From NCBI GenBank assembly GCA_023213395.1, contig CM041465.1, forward strand, positions 239,885,741 to 239,949,740: a stretch of 64,000 bases of DNA, given 5' to 3'. A model generated the notes under the pieces. It was not told the DNA's origin, searched no databases, and saw only the letters and a list, made by a program, of their open reading frames with translations. Positions 44,398 through 57,393 of this stretch are shown one piece after another (the first letter of the stretch is position 1; each line of letters starts with the position of its first letter). The position numbers and the translations under genes were made by a program. This DNA is from Cycas panzhihuaensis (lineage: Eukaryota; Cycadophyta).

Positions 44398-46276
44398 CTA
44401 CTGCTGCCCCACTCCTGGGGCATCATCTCCTGGTCTGTGTGATCCCTCTCCTAGGGACCACATCCCTTCGAGACTCCTCCTGAGTCTCCGTGAGCTCCCT
44501 ACCTTGCTCCCCTCGTCACATGGTTATCTCGGTGTCATCATCACCATGGGGGTATACGTCCTGCTCTGGCTTGACCTTGATGCCACCTGATCCACCAGTT
44601 GATCATATCAGGCCTGGATACGATCCCTCTCTCTCTCTACTCCCCGGAGCCTCTCCTCCATGCTCCAGAACCTCTTCTCTATCCCCCAGAGATGCTCCTC
44701 TAGGACTGCCATATGAACCCTGCTCTTGGTGTCTTCACCTACTCCTCCCTGAGCCTTTAGAGCCTGTATGCGACCCCGCAATGCGTCTCGCTCACTTCGA
44801 GCCTCATCCATCTCTCGCTGCATCCATCCCCTGGATGTTATATGCTCTTGGGACACTGCAGCCCAGATATCTCTCGCCCTCAACAACGAGGCGAATGCTG
44901 CCATGTAGGCACCTGCTGATCTAGGTGCATCCTCGATCTAGATGGGCGGTTACCCCTTTGCGTATACCTGAGGGAACATCCCCCTCACCATGGCCTCCAC
45001 TAACCACTGGATCTTCACGGTACCTACAAATCCAACATACCATATGTCAGTATATATATCCAGCTACATACTAAAATAAAACCAAATCAAACTAACTATC
45101 TGGCTATCAAATGATGAGGAGGTAAGGTCTCACCTGCCACAACTACTGGCTCCTCTGCCCGTGCGATAGCCTCTGCTCTTGGCTCTCTGCTAGCTGCTAG
45201 TGCCTCCTCCTCAGGTACCACCTCTGCCTGGGCCTCTCTCCTCACTGGGACTAGCTTAGTTGTCACCTCTCCAAATCTCCTCATGATCCGTAGCCTATGG
45301 GCCCTAGTCATTGGCCCCCTACTCTCCTCTACAGTCCCTAATGGGCCTGCCTCTCCTGCAGGTCATGACGGGCTGGCCCCATCTCCTCCATCTCCATCAT
45401 CATCATCATCACCTGGGAGTGCCCCTACTCTGCCTGCCTCATCGTCATTATCCCACCTCACTACCCTATACGGATCTGCCACATAATCTGTCATAGTGAG
45501 GAGTTCCAGCGATGTAGCCTCTACTAAACATCAGACATGGGCATGGTCCTCTGTCCTGCTCATCCTGGTCTACTACCTGTGGACCATTGGGGCCCACTCT
45601 GTAATGGGTTGGGTCCCCCTGCTGGCGCCACTGCTCCGAAATGATCGAAGAACCAACACTGTAGCAACGTGTTATAGGAGAGTCCTCCCTTGCCTGTCAT
45701 CCTCATAGCATCTAGCTGTGCGATGAGGTTCACCGCTATCAGGCTAGCCTAATCCATCCTCTCGCTGGCCTCACAATGATGCACTATATCCATCCATCCT
45801 CCAAGGATGTCCTTATAGTTCTACTTCTGGGAAATCTAGAACAGAATACACAATGTAATGAGTTTCCTCACATGAGGAACCCTGGACATAACCATAGTCT
45901 GGAGAGGAACCCCTCTTCTCTCCCATCTATCTGCCCTTATGAAAAACACCACTACCTCCCTGCATGCTGCCTCATTGCTAGGCAGCGCTCCCAGTGCAAC
46001 CAGCCTCCCAGTTGTTGGTACTCCCAATATCTACCTAATATCTCTCGGCATCACTGTCATGTCTCCCACCTGGGGTAGGTGGAAAACATACCTCCTCCAG
46101 TCCCAGTATGATACTATATCAACTAATAGTCTCTGGTCTGATGTGTATTGAGGTGTCTTTAGGGCCTTCAATAGGCCACACCTCCGTAAAACCCCCTTGT
46201 CCTCCCTGGATATCATCTCGATGAAGCTGAGCATCACCATCCCTATGTTCTCACAGTTATCCACCACGATAAGAGC
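44398..46276 (-). pseudogene. Antisense PMD-like / coiled-coil gene of element C, unit 2
   Basis: The best preserved copy. The exon begins after TTTACAG (46277-46280 on plus is ctgt). Blocks: VVDNCENIGMVMLSFIEMIS, YVFHLPQVGDMTVMPRDIR, then LVALGALPSNEAACREVVVF, which continues the PMD. An Ala/Glu-rich segment (REAQAEVVPEEEALAASREP) is followed by an intron at 45133-45024. The last exon has an open 98-codon stretch (44904-44608): QREMDEARSERDALRGRIQA, KSRVHMAVLEEHLWGIEKRF, EERLRGVERERDRIQA, a clear coiled coil. Stop at 44398-44400 (GQQ-stop). Confidence 0.78.
45024..45133 (-). other. Intron of the antisense gene (element C, unit 2)
   Basis: Minus strand GGCAG|GTGAGACC (45133) to GGATTTGTAG|GTACC (45024), 110 bp with good consensus at both ends. 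Confidence 0.72.
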
Positions 46277-46418
46277 CTGTAAACACCACAAAAACTAGTC
46301 AACATCAAGCTCATGTCAGTCCTCTACCTGTCTGACTGTCTATCAGCCCTGTTTAATCAAGATTCGGGGCCTACTCACCCCTATCTTCTTTTCTCTGTAG
46401 GTTTGCCTTCGTACTACA

Positions 46419-46952
46419 CTAAACTTTGCGGTACTGCAGAGTTTAGCTTGGGTCTCGTGGTGATTGGGGCCCCGCATTAAAGATCACGACACCACGATCT
46501 TTGCCACAGTACAAATAGTACCCCCCCAAAAGGGGGGGGGTTTTGCCCAAAAAAATAAAAATTTCTTATGGGTGGACACCCGTGGGGCCCACCGGGACCG
46601 GGGCTGCCTAATGCCTAGGTCCCCCCTCTTTCTAGGTCTAATTCAAACTCCAAGAGGTCACTATTTTCCCATATGGGGCCCAAAAACTATATAAAAATCA
46701 ACAAAAAGGCACTAAAATTGAAACTTCAAAATGGGATGGGTTTCATAGGATCCACTCATTGGATCCAGCCTAGCTGTCACCATCTCACTCTAATGGTCTC
46801 AGTGACTATCTCTATGCTCTGATCTAATGGTCTGATCTCCCTCTATCTGCCTCCATAGTTGGGTGGTGCTCCACTGCGTAAGGGAATGGCTCTGAATTCT
46901 CTTGAGAGCCGGTGAAAATGAATTCATTTTTCGTACAAATTTCCTTATATAG
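46419..46952 (-). promoter_or_regulatory. Leader dyads and promoter of the antisense gene (element C, unit 2)
   Basis: Dyads at 46419-46446 (arms CTAAACT/AGTTTAG around TTGCGGTACTGCAG) and 46479-46502 (AAAGATC/GATCTTT). TATA box CCTATATAAGG on minus at about 46942-46952. Confidence 0.65.
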
Positions 46953-47475
46953 GTAGGAGTCCTGACAGGCACTGTCTCCATTTTTGCTCTCGTGACAGTT
47001 GTTTAGACCATCATGTTTCCTTGATCACCTTTATCTTTTGGCCCTATCTCCCATCACGCTCCTTTAGCACTCTTTTCGTTCTTTCTTGTGAGTGCATTTA
47101 TGGCACCTCACCATTGCACTTTTTTGTAAGGCCCTTTTATCTCGTTTTGTGTGCCACCCCCGTGCATGCCCAAGTTTATACTCGTTTAGCTCGTCTCAGT
47201 GTCCTGGACCCATTTCTGTAGCTCTTTTCTACCCCTAGGGTCTTTAGAGGGAATGCTCCCCCCATTCGGGGGCATGTTTTTCTTCCCAAAGCGACCTTTG
47301 GTACCCTAGGGTGCCCTTTTCTGCTTGCTTTTAGGTAGTGGTCAGACTGCCTACTCTTGTCCTTGGGTAGCCTTATTGCTAGGTCCTCCCACCCTTCACA
47401 GCCATTTATTGCTTACCTTTCGAGCCTCTTTTTCACTCCATTACTGTTCATTATCACTAGGACTTTGTGTCACCC
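46953..47475. other. Divergent spacer between antisense promoter and second RNase H (element C, unit 2)
   Basis: About 520 bp with no convincing gene. The antisense gene leaves to the left and the RNase H to the right. Unit 1 counterpart: 27007-27530. Confidence 0.5.
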
Positions 47476-47973
47476 ATGTCCCTCTACATTTTTACTGACG
47501 GTAGAAGCCACGGTAACCTAGGACCTTCTGCTGCCACTTAGATCCTTCACAGCCCCTTTGAACACGATTTCCTGCGCTCTGGGATCTTCCTCCTGGAGGC
47601 TACCAATAATGAAGCTAAGTACATAGCCGTTATTGAAGCTCTTAGTGATGCTCTCCATTTCCATCAAGGACCTATCATTTTACTTTGCGACTCTCAGGTT
47701 GTAGTGTCTCATCTCACTTAGGTTTACCAGGTGCGATGCCCTCACCTAAGAACCCTTGCTTCGACCACCAGATCTCTTCTGGCTTGCTTCTAGTTTGTTG
47801 ACATTTAGTACATTCCTTGGGCCCTCAAAGCTGAGACAGATAATCTTGTTCGCCTCATCCTTGAGCGCCACCTTCCTCTTATCGCTGACCATCCCTGAGT
47901 CTTGTCTGGTCACTCTGTCATCCAAGCCCCAAGTCGTCATGCTCATCATCTTGCGACCCATTCGCACCTCTAA
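47476..47973 (+). pseudogene. Second RNase H of element C, unit 2
   Basis: ATG 47476 to TAA 47971-47973, 166 codons without indels, as in unit 1. MSLYIFTDGRSHGNLGPSA, EATNNEAKYIAVIEAL, IILLCDSQVVVSHLT. It shares the stops after the first block with unit 1, and Glu is also Lys here, so this copy was already inactive before the duplication. Confidence 0.85.
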
Positions 47974-48308
47974 AACTTAGCTGCTAATGAGGTTAAACTA
48001 TGGCGACTACTAGTTTTATTCACTTCTCTCTTCTACTTAGTTATGCATATCTCTTTACATCTTTCGTGGTGGGGGCAGCCCCCCTCACCCTTCATGTTTT
48101 CCTGGGTGGCACATAGGCAGCCCCTATGTTGTCTCCACCTCTACCTTCATATCCACGCATTCTGCCACGACACTCACTGGCACCGTTGACTACTGTTATG
48201 ATCTTGACTTATATATCTTCATACACATGTGCTACTAACAGTTGTGTTGCCATCATTCACCGCTGCACCATGCTTCCAAGCGGCGAGGCTCTATTGCCAA
48301 GAGGGCAG

Positions 48309-51022
48309 TGTTTCCCAGCTTCCAGGAATAGATACAGAGTGATCAACTTAGGTAAGTGGAGGTATATTTCTCATATTATTGTTGTTTTCTTTTGTGATGA
48401 GTATCTGCTTGCATGCTATGATTTTGTAGATGCTCCTATTGTCATCTACACCTATCTAGCCTATGACGACTATAGCGGGGGCATATTCCCAGGGAGTGTG
48501 ACACCCCGGTAGCCATGTCACTTCCCGCATTCTACCCTACTCACCTTAAGACCCACTTGGTTCATATTATGCTCGCCTGTATGATGACCCGTCATCATTT
48601 GGTTGACTTGTCACACGCTTTGAGTCCCATTATTGCTTCCTATGGCTTATTTGTCTGCTTGTCTACCCCTGGGCAGCTGGGCCTGCCCCCTGCTGGCCTC
48701 CTAGGTCACTGGTCCACAGCCTAGGCTAGATGTCTAGGCTAGTTTTGGCCTCTGGTCCCACACCGCAGAAGATTTCATGGTACCGCAAAACTTACGGTGG
48801 TACCACGAAGTTTACCATAGTGTGACTGTCATGACTTACTTTTAAAAAACCACCATGGTAATTCTCACATTTATTACAGCATTACTATATGTCTCATGAC
48901 TCAACTCATCGCCAATAGTGCCCTAGTTGCTCGATTAGGGTTGAGGCTGGGTATTTAAGTCTTACCCAACTCATTCTTAGGATCTTTTGGCCTATTTTTA
49001 GAAGGATCATAAGGAAAAATGCCATGTTGTCTGCTATCTCCTGCTGCTCCACTGTTGTTCCAGGACCTGCAATCACTCTCCAATGCCCAACTCTCCTTTG
49101 GCACTACTGTGATATCTTCATAACCCCTTGCACGCCTTGGAAAGGGCTTCCTTGAAGAGTTTTCAGGACTTCTCTGCCTAGGCAGCCATCAAGCAATCTT
49201 AAGTGTAGGGTTTTTTCCTTTAGCCATCTTAGCAGGGACTCCATACCTACTGCTCCATATCTTTTCTTTAGATTTCTCAGCCTCTCTTCAGTAGGTTTAG
49301 ACAAAGGAAAATACCTCCCATCTTCTCCAAAGTTATTTGTTGGTCTAAGGTCTTTCCTTGCCCAGTTTTTGCTCAGTTTTGCATGGTTTATTTTGGCTTG
49401 TCTCGTCTTACTTTTGGAGGTTGCTTCTTACCTTTGTTTTGGATTGTTTACCCTATTGTTTAGGCTTCTTTTCTTGTGTTTCATGCCTAGGAAAGTAGCC
49501 AAAGAGGGTTACATAAGGTTTGGGATAGAGTTGGGTGGATTCCGCACCATCCTCACACTTCCTAAGAGGCTCCTACCCCCCAAACCTTCCTCTTTAGCTC
49601 CGTGCTACTCCTGGGGTGAGGCTAAGGGTTAGAGGCATGTTTCCAGCTACTAAAATCAGCGTTTGCACTGGTTGCAATGCTGGTTTGTAGGCTTATATCT
49701 TCTACCCGGGTAACGCATAAGCCCCGGCTACTTGTCCCTAGCTCAACCTTGTTCTTAGCAACCCAGTTTGCTTCCCATAGCACTCTGATTTATTGGGTAT
49801 CTTTTTGAGCTTCATTGTACCTTTGTTGTCTCTATTTTCCAGCCCTTTGTATAGCCCTATCCTCGTTGCCTCGTGGCTTCTTAAGGGAAGGAAGGGTTTC
49901 TCTTTGCGGGAGGTGGGCCACTCCAAGGCTTACCAACTTATTTACCATTCATTTGGATAGCTTCCATCATAGTTTATTGTTGCAATCTTGTGGTTAATGA
50001 ATGTTAACATACATGTATAGAGGCTTATGTTTGGTATATACATACATGTATTCCTAGGATTCCATTTTGTATTGCTAGCACCCTTTCTCCGGAAAGGGAT
50101 ATTCTCACTTACTTGCAGGTACATGGAGGACAAAAAGGACTCATCCCTTTTCCTCTCTCTCGGGTAAGTATATGTATTCATATTTATTATAGCACTTCAT
50201 TTGCTGTTATCATTATCCTTTTTTCCTTTCTTGGCACTCTTGTGTCGCTTCCGGGGAAGGTAAGGAAGCCCCACGCTTTGCCCTACCATAACCCCTCTCC
50301 TCTACTATGCTTCGTGGAGCGATCTTGGACGCCTTGTGGGAACGCTACCACTTCAACCGCATCTCCATTCTGGGTATGTGCCTTTGCTCTAGTTTTTTTC
50401 TCTTTCTTTCAGAAGATTTTACATGGTAGTAATTAGATCATTTGAATGGAAAAGGGAAATTGGTTCTTCTTTTGGTTTACATTCAGTTTAGCACCCTTTG
50501 TACATCGCATCTATTATAGGAAAGGTTTTAGGAAGACCTTTCTCTCAATCTTTCCCTTTTAGTTTGTAAGCTTTGCCCTTGCCCTCTTAGCCTATATTGC
50601 TTTTGCTCTGTTTGCTTGTGTGCCTTTAGCACCTTCACTCTTCTTGATTATTCTTCACATTTCTCCTTGGTTTCCTCCATTCATCCGAGCAACCAAGGGA
50701 GCCTCAACTATAGGTTATTCACCTACTTATTTCCCTTTGCTATGGGGAACCCTTGAGGGCTTCTCTCCCTTCCCTTCCGGCCATCCAAGGGTGGGAGGAC
50801 CCTTTCTTCAGGATCCATCCTGACTACTCCTCTGCCTTCTCTTTTCCTAATGGAAGTGGGGAACTGCCTCTTAGTATCTAGGTACCATCCACAGGTCCCA
50901 AACTCGCGCTCCCACGTGTGGTATTTGCCTTGCTTGTAAGTTCTTGTCCACACCTGATAGTGCCATTGACCACCTTCATTATTCCTACTCAGTTAGGTAG
51001 CTATCCTGTAGATGCGCATCCA
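48309..51022 (+). repeat. Element C 3' LTR, unit 2, full length 2,714 bp
   Basis: TGTTTCCCAGC... to ...GCGCATCCA, preceded by a CCAAGAGGGCAG tract and followed by element B gag. This is the complete alpha LTR. TATA-like GGTATTTAAG at about 48950-48959; GGTACC dyads at about 48770-48825; a second donor-like CGG|GTAAGTAT near 50160. Confidence 0.93.
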
Positions 51023-52333
51023 GAAACCCAGCTCCTCCCTTGAGAAGAAGTGGTGCTCCATCTATGGGGAGTGCTTCCATGATGATTCATGGTGTCAAGC
51101 ACAGCATCTTAAAGCTACCCCACAACATGACTCTTCCCCAAAATAGACATCTAGACCCAACCTAGATTAGCATGTTCATAGAGATCCCTTCCCCAAACAT
51201 GGGGAACTTGATTGAAACCCCCAACAGAAGAATGACCAGAATCGAGTGAGGTCTCCAAACCCTTATTCTTCACAAGCCATAGGGAAGGGCACAAGGAATT
51301 TATCCTCTTCCTTGGGTTCCTCTAACTGACATACTCCATCACCTTTGCAATCCCAGAATAAAGGAAAGGAAGTTATTCAATTGCTTGAGACCACTCCATT
51401 TCATGCCTTAACCTAGTCTCAAGTGATCAAAGAGGTGAACGGTACCTCTTCGTCCATATCTCATCCTAACCCTCTTCTAGAAACTTCTCTTCTAGAAGCC
51501 CCCACACTCCCCAAGACCATTCCTGTGAACCCCAACTGTTACAACTTTTGAAGGGCTCTTCCCCAACCCACTATGAAGGGGAAGCCTTTCTCTGTCGTTA
51601 ATGAGCTTCATATTGTGGCTGATGGAATGTCCATAATGGACATCTTGAGGAGCTGCCCTGAGCAATCCACTCTTCTTCTTGAATCTCTTGGCCAATAAGA
51701 TACTTCCATCCATACTATAGGTGCCACCTCGCATAGACTTCCCATCATCTCGTTTGATCCCCGTGATCTCCCATCTCCTAGTGAATGGGAGAAGCTTTTG
51801 CATTACCCATTCGTCATTACGTTGGCACTCCCAATTTTATCATAAAGAGGACCATCATAGATAATGGCTCCTCAGTTAATGCTATGCCTGCATGTATGTT
51901 CAAGGCGTTGGGCATAGTGGCTCTTGAATCTATCCCTTAGAAATGCTAAGGGTATGATGGGACTAAAAAATCCCTCTTAGGGATAGTCTCCCTTTCCCTC
52001 ACCTTAGGAGGGAAGACCATTTTTGTCAAAGTTGTTATACTTGATATCGATGTGGAGTACAACCTCTTGTTAGGATGACCATGGATAGACCAAATGTAAG
52101 AAATCTACTCCTCACATTGGGGGCAACTTAAATTTTTCCATGGAGGATGAGTTAAGGTTGTTGCCCATGAGCCTATATCATCTCACACTTCTGATCCAGC
52201 CTACCAGGCTATCTTTGATGATGAAGATAGTGATCTAAAGGAGGCTATCCCTTCCATGGGGCCTTTATTTCAGGAGACTTGCCTTCATTAGTCAGATCCT
52301 ATACCTTGTCATGAGCCAAACCTAGTCAAGTTT
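51023..52333 (+). pseudogene. pro: Element B gag end, pre-protease and protease, unit 2
   Basis: Same content as 30236-31543. Knuckle WCSIYGECFHDDSWC, pre-protease MDILRSCPEQS, active site DNGSSVNAMPACMFKALG (with IID in place of IVD), and FVKVVILDIDVEYNLLLG followed by a stop in place of Arg. Decayed, with stops shared between units. Confidence 0.83.
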
Positions 52334-52981
52334 TGTTGAGAAGATAAGGTCCCAATCCTTCTAAACCACCACCAAGATCTAAACTATTCTTACAACTAGT
52401 TATAGAAATCAAAACTAAAAATTACATGCAAGTTCTTAAACTAGAGATAAAATAATAAAATGAACAAGAAAACCAAGCATCACAAATACACCTGATATAA
52501 CCTGGTAAAACCCCAGTAGTATGCTATAAAAACATCCACATAGTAAAGGTATCAATCTTTATTATTGTAGAATGGAGAAAATATATATAATCCTGTAGTA
52601 GAGTGCTCACAGCAATAATAACCAGTCGCCCCCCTCATAATATATTAAACAACATCAACATAAATGAAAAATACCCTAAATCGGGCTGCATGAGAGGGTC
52701 ATCCAAGGCACAAATATGGATTGTAGAATCTACGGTATTTTTAGCGAATGACCCTGATTCTCTTTACAATTTAATATACTTTCAGTGCTAAATTTTTGGG
52801 TCAGGGGCTATCACCCCTGAACCCCCTCTTTATAGGGGGCGTTCCACACCCCTCACACCCCCCTAACTAAGGGGGGCTCTTGGCCCCCTTGGAACCCCCT
52901 GAGGAAGGTTTAGGGGGGGGACTACACTGCCAACGTGTCAAAATTTTAACCTTCTAACCATTGTTGTCACATTATCCAACA
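52334..52981 (-). mobile_element. Copy of copia-type solo LTR G in unit 2
   Basis: 648 bp, same ends as 31544-32191, flanked by AGTTT and TGTTT. Confidence 0.8.
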
Positions 52982-53496
52982 TGTTTGCTCCTATTGATAT
53001 AAGTAATTATGGTTACTTAGTTATCATGGGTGATTATGAGTTAGATAACAAGGGTTATAAGCCCCCTCATTGACATGTCACCTTGGTTTCACGTGCACCT
53101 AGGGAGATATATCGATCATATATTCCTATTTTTCTTCATTCTACATTGGCTCTCGAGCTGCTGGTTCTAAACTAGCCACTTCTTTCATCTTTTTGCCCTC
53201 CCTGAGTGGTTTCACGTAGGCGTCTGCATCAATGGGCCACTCGTAGAGGTACTTCTACTTCATGGTATAGATCCTTATCCATGACCAAAGCCAATCCTAC
53301 TCAGATAACAACCTTGCCATGCGATCTATCACCTACCAAGTCTGTTGCACTTATTTGGTTTTGACCAAAACCATTTTGCTTATAGGCCTAGCCACATAGA
53401 GCCTACCCTTCATGAACTATCTCCAATTCTACGTGTGACTACCCCTACCCTTGCGTCGACTAGGCACACCTCTCTCTCCCTTTGTGCTCCAAAATG
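52982..53496 (+). pseudogene. Element B linker remnant, RT-integrase core absent, unit 2
   Basis: FAPIDISNYGYLVIMGDYELDNKGYK, as in 32192-32705, then unidentified text to the TGA near 53495. Confidence 0.65.
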
Positions 53497-54223
53497 AGCC
53501 TAAACTACCACCCTAAGTACATCTCTATTACTCCTAATCACGAGTGGAATGGCATCTTAGGGTGGCCTTCATACTTCTTTTGGGTTTCTCCTGTGGAACC
53601 CCTTATCCCCCTTTCTTTGGGGGCCCCGTCTTCCTAATTGGATGTGTTGTCCCTGTCGCTCCTAAGCTTGGGTTCATTCCCCAACTAGGATGGCGTGTTG
53701 TTGTATTGTCACTCCCTTCCCACTGGCACTTCCTTTGCACATCCCACTATGCTCCTATGTGGACATGTGTGCCACCCTACCTCTTAGCCTCACATATGTC
53801 TATCGTCATTGATCATGGTGTTTATGTGTATGCCTGCTCAGAATGTGGCCTTATATGAAAGGAAGTATCAGTACCTTAAACAATTCTCTATCACAGACCA
53901 TATGGCAATCAATAGAAAACATCATAGCATATACCTCCTCATTCACTCCTGCACTCTCATACATATACATACATATAAAAATAAATATACATCATCCACC
54001 ATCATGTGTCATCACACACGTTAGTATATATCAAATGGGGTGCTAATGGCCTTATCTATATATATAAAATTATCATGTGTCATATCATACAATGGTATGG
54101 TACATCATCTGTGGGAAGTCAGAATCCTTGCATGGAGGAGTACAATTATATGGCAACGTATGGTGACTCCCTAGAGGTCCAGTGCTTTCCCATATCACAT
54201 CAAAAACTACTACAACCTACACT
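53497..54223. other. Convergent 3' region of element B, unit 2
   Basis: Counterpart of 32706-33432. No gene. Confidence 0.55.
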
Positions 54224-56141
54224 CTAGTATTGCCCTGCTCCCTGGGCATCATCTCCTGTTCAATGTGATCCCTCTCCTAGGGACCACATATCTCCCAGAC
54301 TCCTCCAGCATCTTAGGGAACTCATGGCCTCACTCCCCTCATCCTGAGGCCTCCTCATGGTCATCTTCACCATGTGGGTATAGGTCCTGCTCCTTCATGA
54401 CCTCGATGCCATTTGACCTACCAGTTGATCATATCATGCATGGATACGATCCCTCTCCCCCTCCACTCCTCAGAGTCACTCCTCTAGTACTGCTATACTA
54501 ATGCGACTCTCTGCATCACCACCTACTCATCCCTGAGCCTCTAGAGCCTAGACCCAGACTCGTAGTACATCTCTCTCCATTGTGGTCATATCCAACTCTC
54601 CTTACAGTCGTCCCACCCTTGCCTCGTACTCCTAGAACTCTACTACCCACACATCTCTAGCCCTAACTGAAGGGGCGAACACCGCTATGTGGTCCCCTGT
54701 CGATCGTGGCTCCTCTCCTACCTGGATGGGAGGTTGTCCCTATGTGTAGACCTGGGGAAACATCTCCTAGACTACTGCCTCAATCAACCTCCTAATGTTC
54801 ACCACTCCTGCAAATACAACATGCCACGTATGAGTATATACACCAAATAAATCAAATAAAGCATAACAACTAGATATCTAGTAATCGAAAGATGACGGAT
54901 AAGGGTAGTGTCTCACCTGCTAGAATTGCCGGCTCCCCGACTTGGCCGATCACCTCCTCCTCGGGTCCCCCACCCACTGTTGGTACCTTCTCCTCCTATG
55001 GTACCACCTCTCTGACTACTTGGCCTGTCAGAGCACCTCCACCCTCCATTGCTAGTGCTATCACTGCCCAGACTCTCCCTACTATCCTTAGCTTCTAGAT
55101 AGGCATCCGGGAAGCTCCACCTCTCCCTGTAGTCCCTCATAGTCCTCCCCTCCTGTGGCTCTTGATGGCCCTACCTCTCCTCCTGCAGTCCCTGATGAAC
55201 CTACCTCTCCACTTGCAACTCCTGATGGGCTAGTCCCATCACCTTCATTGCCCTCGCCATTATCGTCTCCCTCATTAGGGGCACCTCCTACTCCTTCTAC
55301 CTCATCATCGCTATCCCACCTCACCTCTCTATACATATCTGTTGTGTAGTTGGTCATGGTAAGGAGGTCTAGCAATATAGCCTTGACTGAGTTCCTAACA
55401 TGTGCTTAGTCCTCGATTCCCTTAAACTGAGTCTGCCACCTATGGACCATAGGTGGCCCATGTTGAGATCAGGTGGGACCCTCCTGGTGGTGCCACTGCT
55501 TTGAAGTGGTCGCAGAACCAGCACTGTAATAACGTGTTGTATGATAGTCCTCCTCTCCCCACTACCCTGATGGCATCCAATTAGGTGACCAGGTTTGTCA
55601 TGATCAGCGTGGTGCAATGTAATCTCTCCCTGACTTTAAATCTCCTCATAGCATCCATCCATCTGCCAGGTATATCCCTATAATTCTGTTTCTAGGATAT
55701 CTAGAACATAATGCATAGAGTGATCAACTTTCTTACTTGAGGAATGCTAAACATGATCATGCTCTAGACCAGTATACCTCTCCTCTCCCATTAGTCTTAA
55801 CCTATGAAGTAGGTCGTTGCCTCTCTATGTGTAGTGTCATTACTAGGCAGTGTACCTAGTCATAATGCTGCTCCAATTGCTGGTACTTCCAAGATCCTCC
55901 TAACATCTCCTTGTGTGACTGTAATGTCTTCTACTTGGGGGAGATGGAACACATGCCTCCGTCGATCCTAGTACAAGACTATATCCACTAAGAGGTGTTG
56001 GTCTGGTGCATACTGCAGCATCTAAATGGCCTTTAATAGGCCACATCTTCCCAGTACTCGCCGATCCTTATAAGTCATCATCTCAATAAAGCTAATCATG
56101 GCAACTCCTATGTTGTCAAAGTTCTCTACTGCGATAACTAC
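54224..56141 (-). pseudogene. Antisense PMD-like gene of element B, unit 2
   Basis: Same arrangement as 33433-35349. A 95-codon open stretch (55375-55088) holds LLTMTNYTTDMYREVRWDSD and a Gly/Glu/Asp-rich, repetitive acidic segment (GEVGSSGTAGGEVGPSRATG). The intron lies at 54916-54808 (CAG|GTGAGA to TTTGCAG|GAGTG). Confidence 0.68.
54808..54916 (-). other. Intron of the antisense gene (element B, unit 2)
   Basis: GTGAGACAC... to ...GTATTTGCAG on minus, 109 bp, at the same coding position as in C and D. Confidence 0.68.
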
Positions 56142-56358
56142 CTATAAAACCTTAACACACAATTAGAGCCTCTCCAAACCTACCTGCCAACCTTTCAAGA
56201 CTACCTCTCACTCCTCTTGAATTGAGATCCGGCTCTCCTTTAGGCCATCTTTTATGTTTTTTAGCCAGTCTGCCTCTGCACCGCACTAAACGCTGTGGTA
56301 TCGTAGAGTTTAGCATGGGGCCTGCAGAGATTTTATCCAAATCTCAGCAGCCTCGTGA

Positions 56359-56384
56359 CAAAGATCATGACACCATGATCTTTG
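56359..56384. repeat. Perfect hairpin in the antisense leader (element B, unit 2)
   Basis: Arms CAAAGATCATG and CATGATCTTTG around ACAC. The unit 1 hairpin (35567-35592) differs at two positions in each arm, yet both remain fully paired. Confidence 0.8.
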
Positions 56385-56794
56385 CCGCAGTGCTGGTGTC
56401 ACCCCCCAAAAATAAGGGGTTTCCAACCTAAAAAATAAAAAATATTCATTTAGGTGGACCACACTCGAGCCCATCGGGACCAGGGCTTCCTAATGCCCTG
56501 ATCCTACCTCTCGTTGGGTCTAATTCAGACTCCAAGAGATCACCATTTGCCCTCAAGGGGCCCAGAATTACATTAAAAATTACTAAAAAGTAATCAAATT
56601 TAATTGACAAAATAGGTTTGGGTACAAGTGATCCACTCACTGGATCTGGTCTTGCTACCGCCATCTCATCTCCCTGGTCCTACTAGCTATCTCTACATCT
56701 TAATTCAATGGTCAGATCTCTCCCTGTGTGCCTCTGAAGTCAGGAAACACTCCACTACATAGAGGGAAGGGCTCTGATTCGTCCATGAGCCTGT

Positions 56795-57393
56795 GAAAAT
56801 GAATTCCATTTTTGTCGAGTTTCCTTTATATAGGCGAGGGCCCCAATGGGCACTTCTCCCATTTCTCTCATCATGATAGCCCTTGAAACCATCTCATTTC
56901 TATAATCACCTTTGCCTTCTAGGTCCGTCTCCAGTTTAACCCCTATGTCCTTATTTTTTCTTGGACTTGCCTAGTACATTTATGGCACCCTTTCCTTAGC
57001 CTTGTGAGGCCTCTTTTTTCTTATTTTACATGCTGCCTCCATACATACTTAAGTTTATATTTGTTTGACTCATTTCACCATCCTAGATTCATTTTTGTTG
57101 CTTGTTCGCACCTCTAGGACTTCCAAAGGAAGCATCCCTCCTATTAGAGACTGCATTGTGCTTCTTTAAGCAACCTTTAGCACCTTAGAGGGGCCTTTTT
57201 GCTGCTAGTTCCTCCCTATCAGCTTGTTTAGCCCTCTTCACCTTCAGGTAGCCTTGTCCTTGGGTCTTCATGCCCTTTGCAACCTTTATTGATAGCCATT
57301 TTGAGTCTTCTATGATGATCTTATACTGTGGAGTCCTCTCTACTCCTCGATCTTGTTAGCATTATTCTCTCTACTAAGACCTCCATTTTTGTC
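56795..57393. promoter_or_regulatory. Antisense promoter and divergent spacer of element B (unit 2 and beyond)
   Basis: GAAAATGAATTCCATTTTT palindrome and TTTATATAGG (TATA on minus) at about 56795-56834. Then a spacer that crosses the duplication end at 56953 without any break in element B. No gene seen. Confidence 0.6.

Larger units (their letters stand above)
36162..56953. repeat. Tandem duplication unit 2 (about 20.79 kb)
   Basis: Starts at TTTCCTGGC, the third base of the E LTR, fused to element B text (...gtccttat). Ends at ...gtccttattt, after which unique element B sequence follows. The junction shares only TTT between the two parental sites (TGTTTCC at 16204 and TTATTTT at 56951), so end joining or a replication-based event is likelier than LTR recombination. 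Confidence 0.93.
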
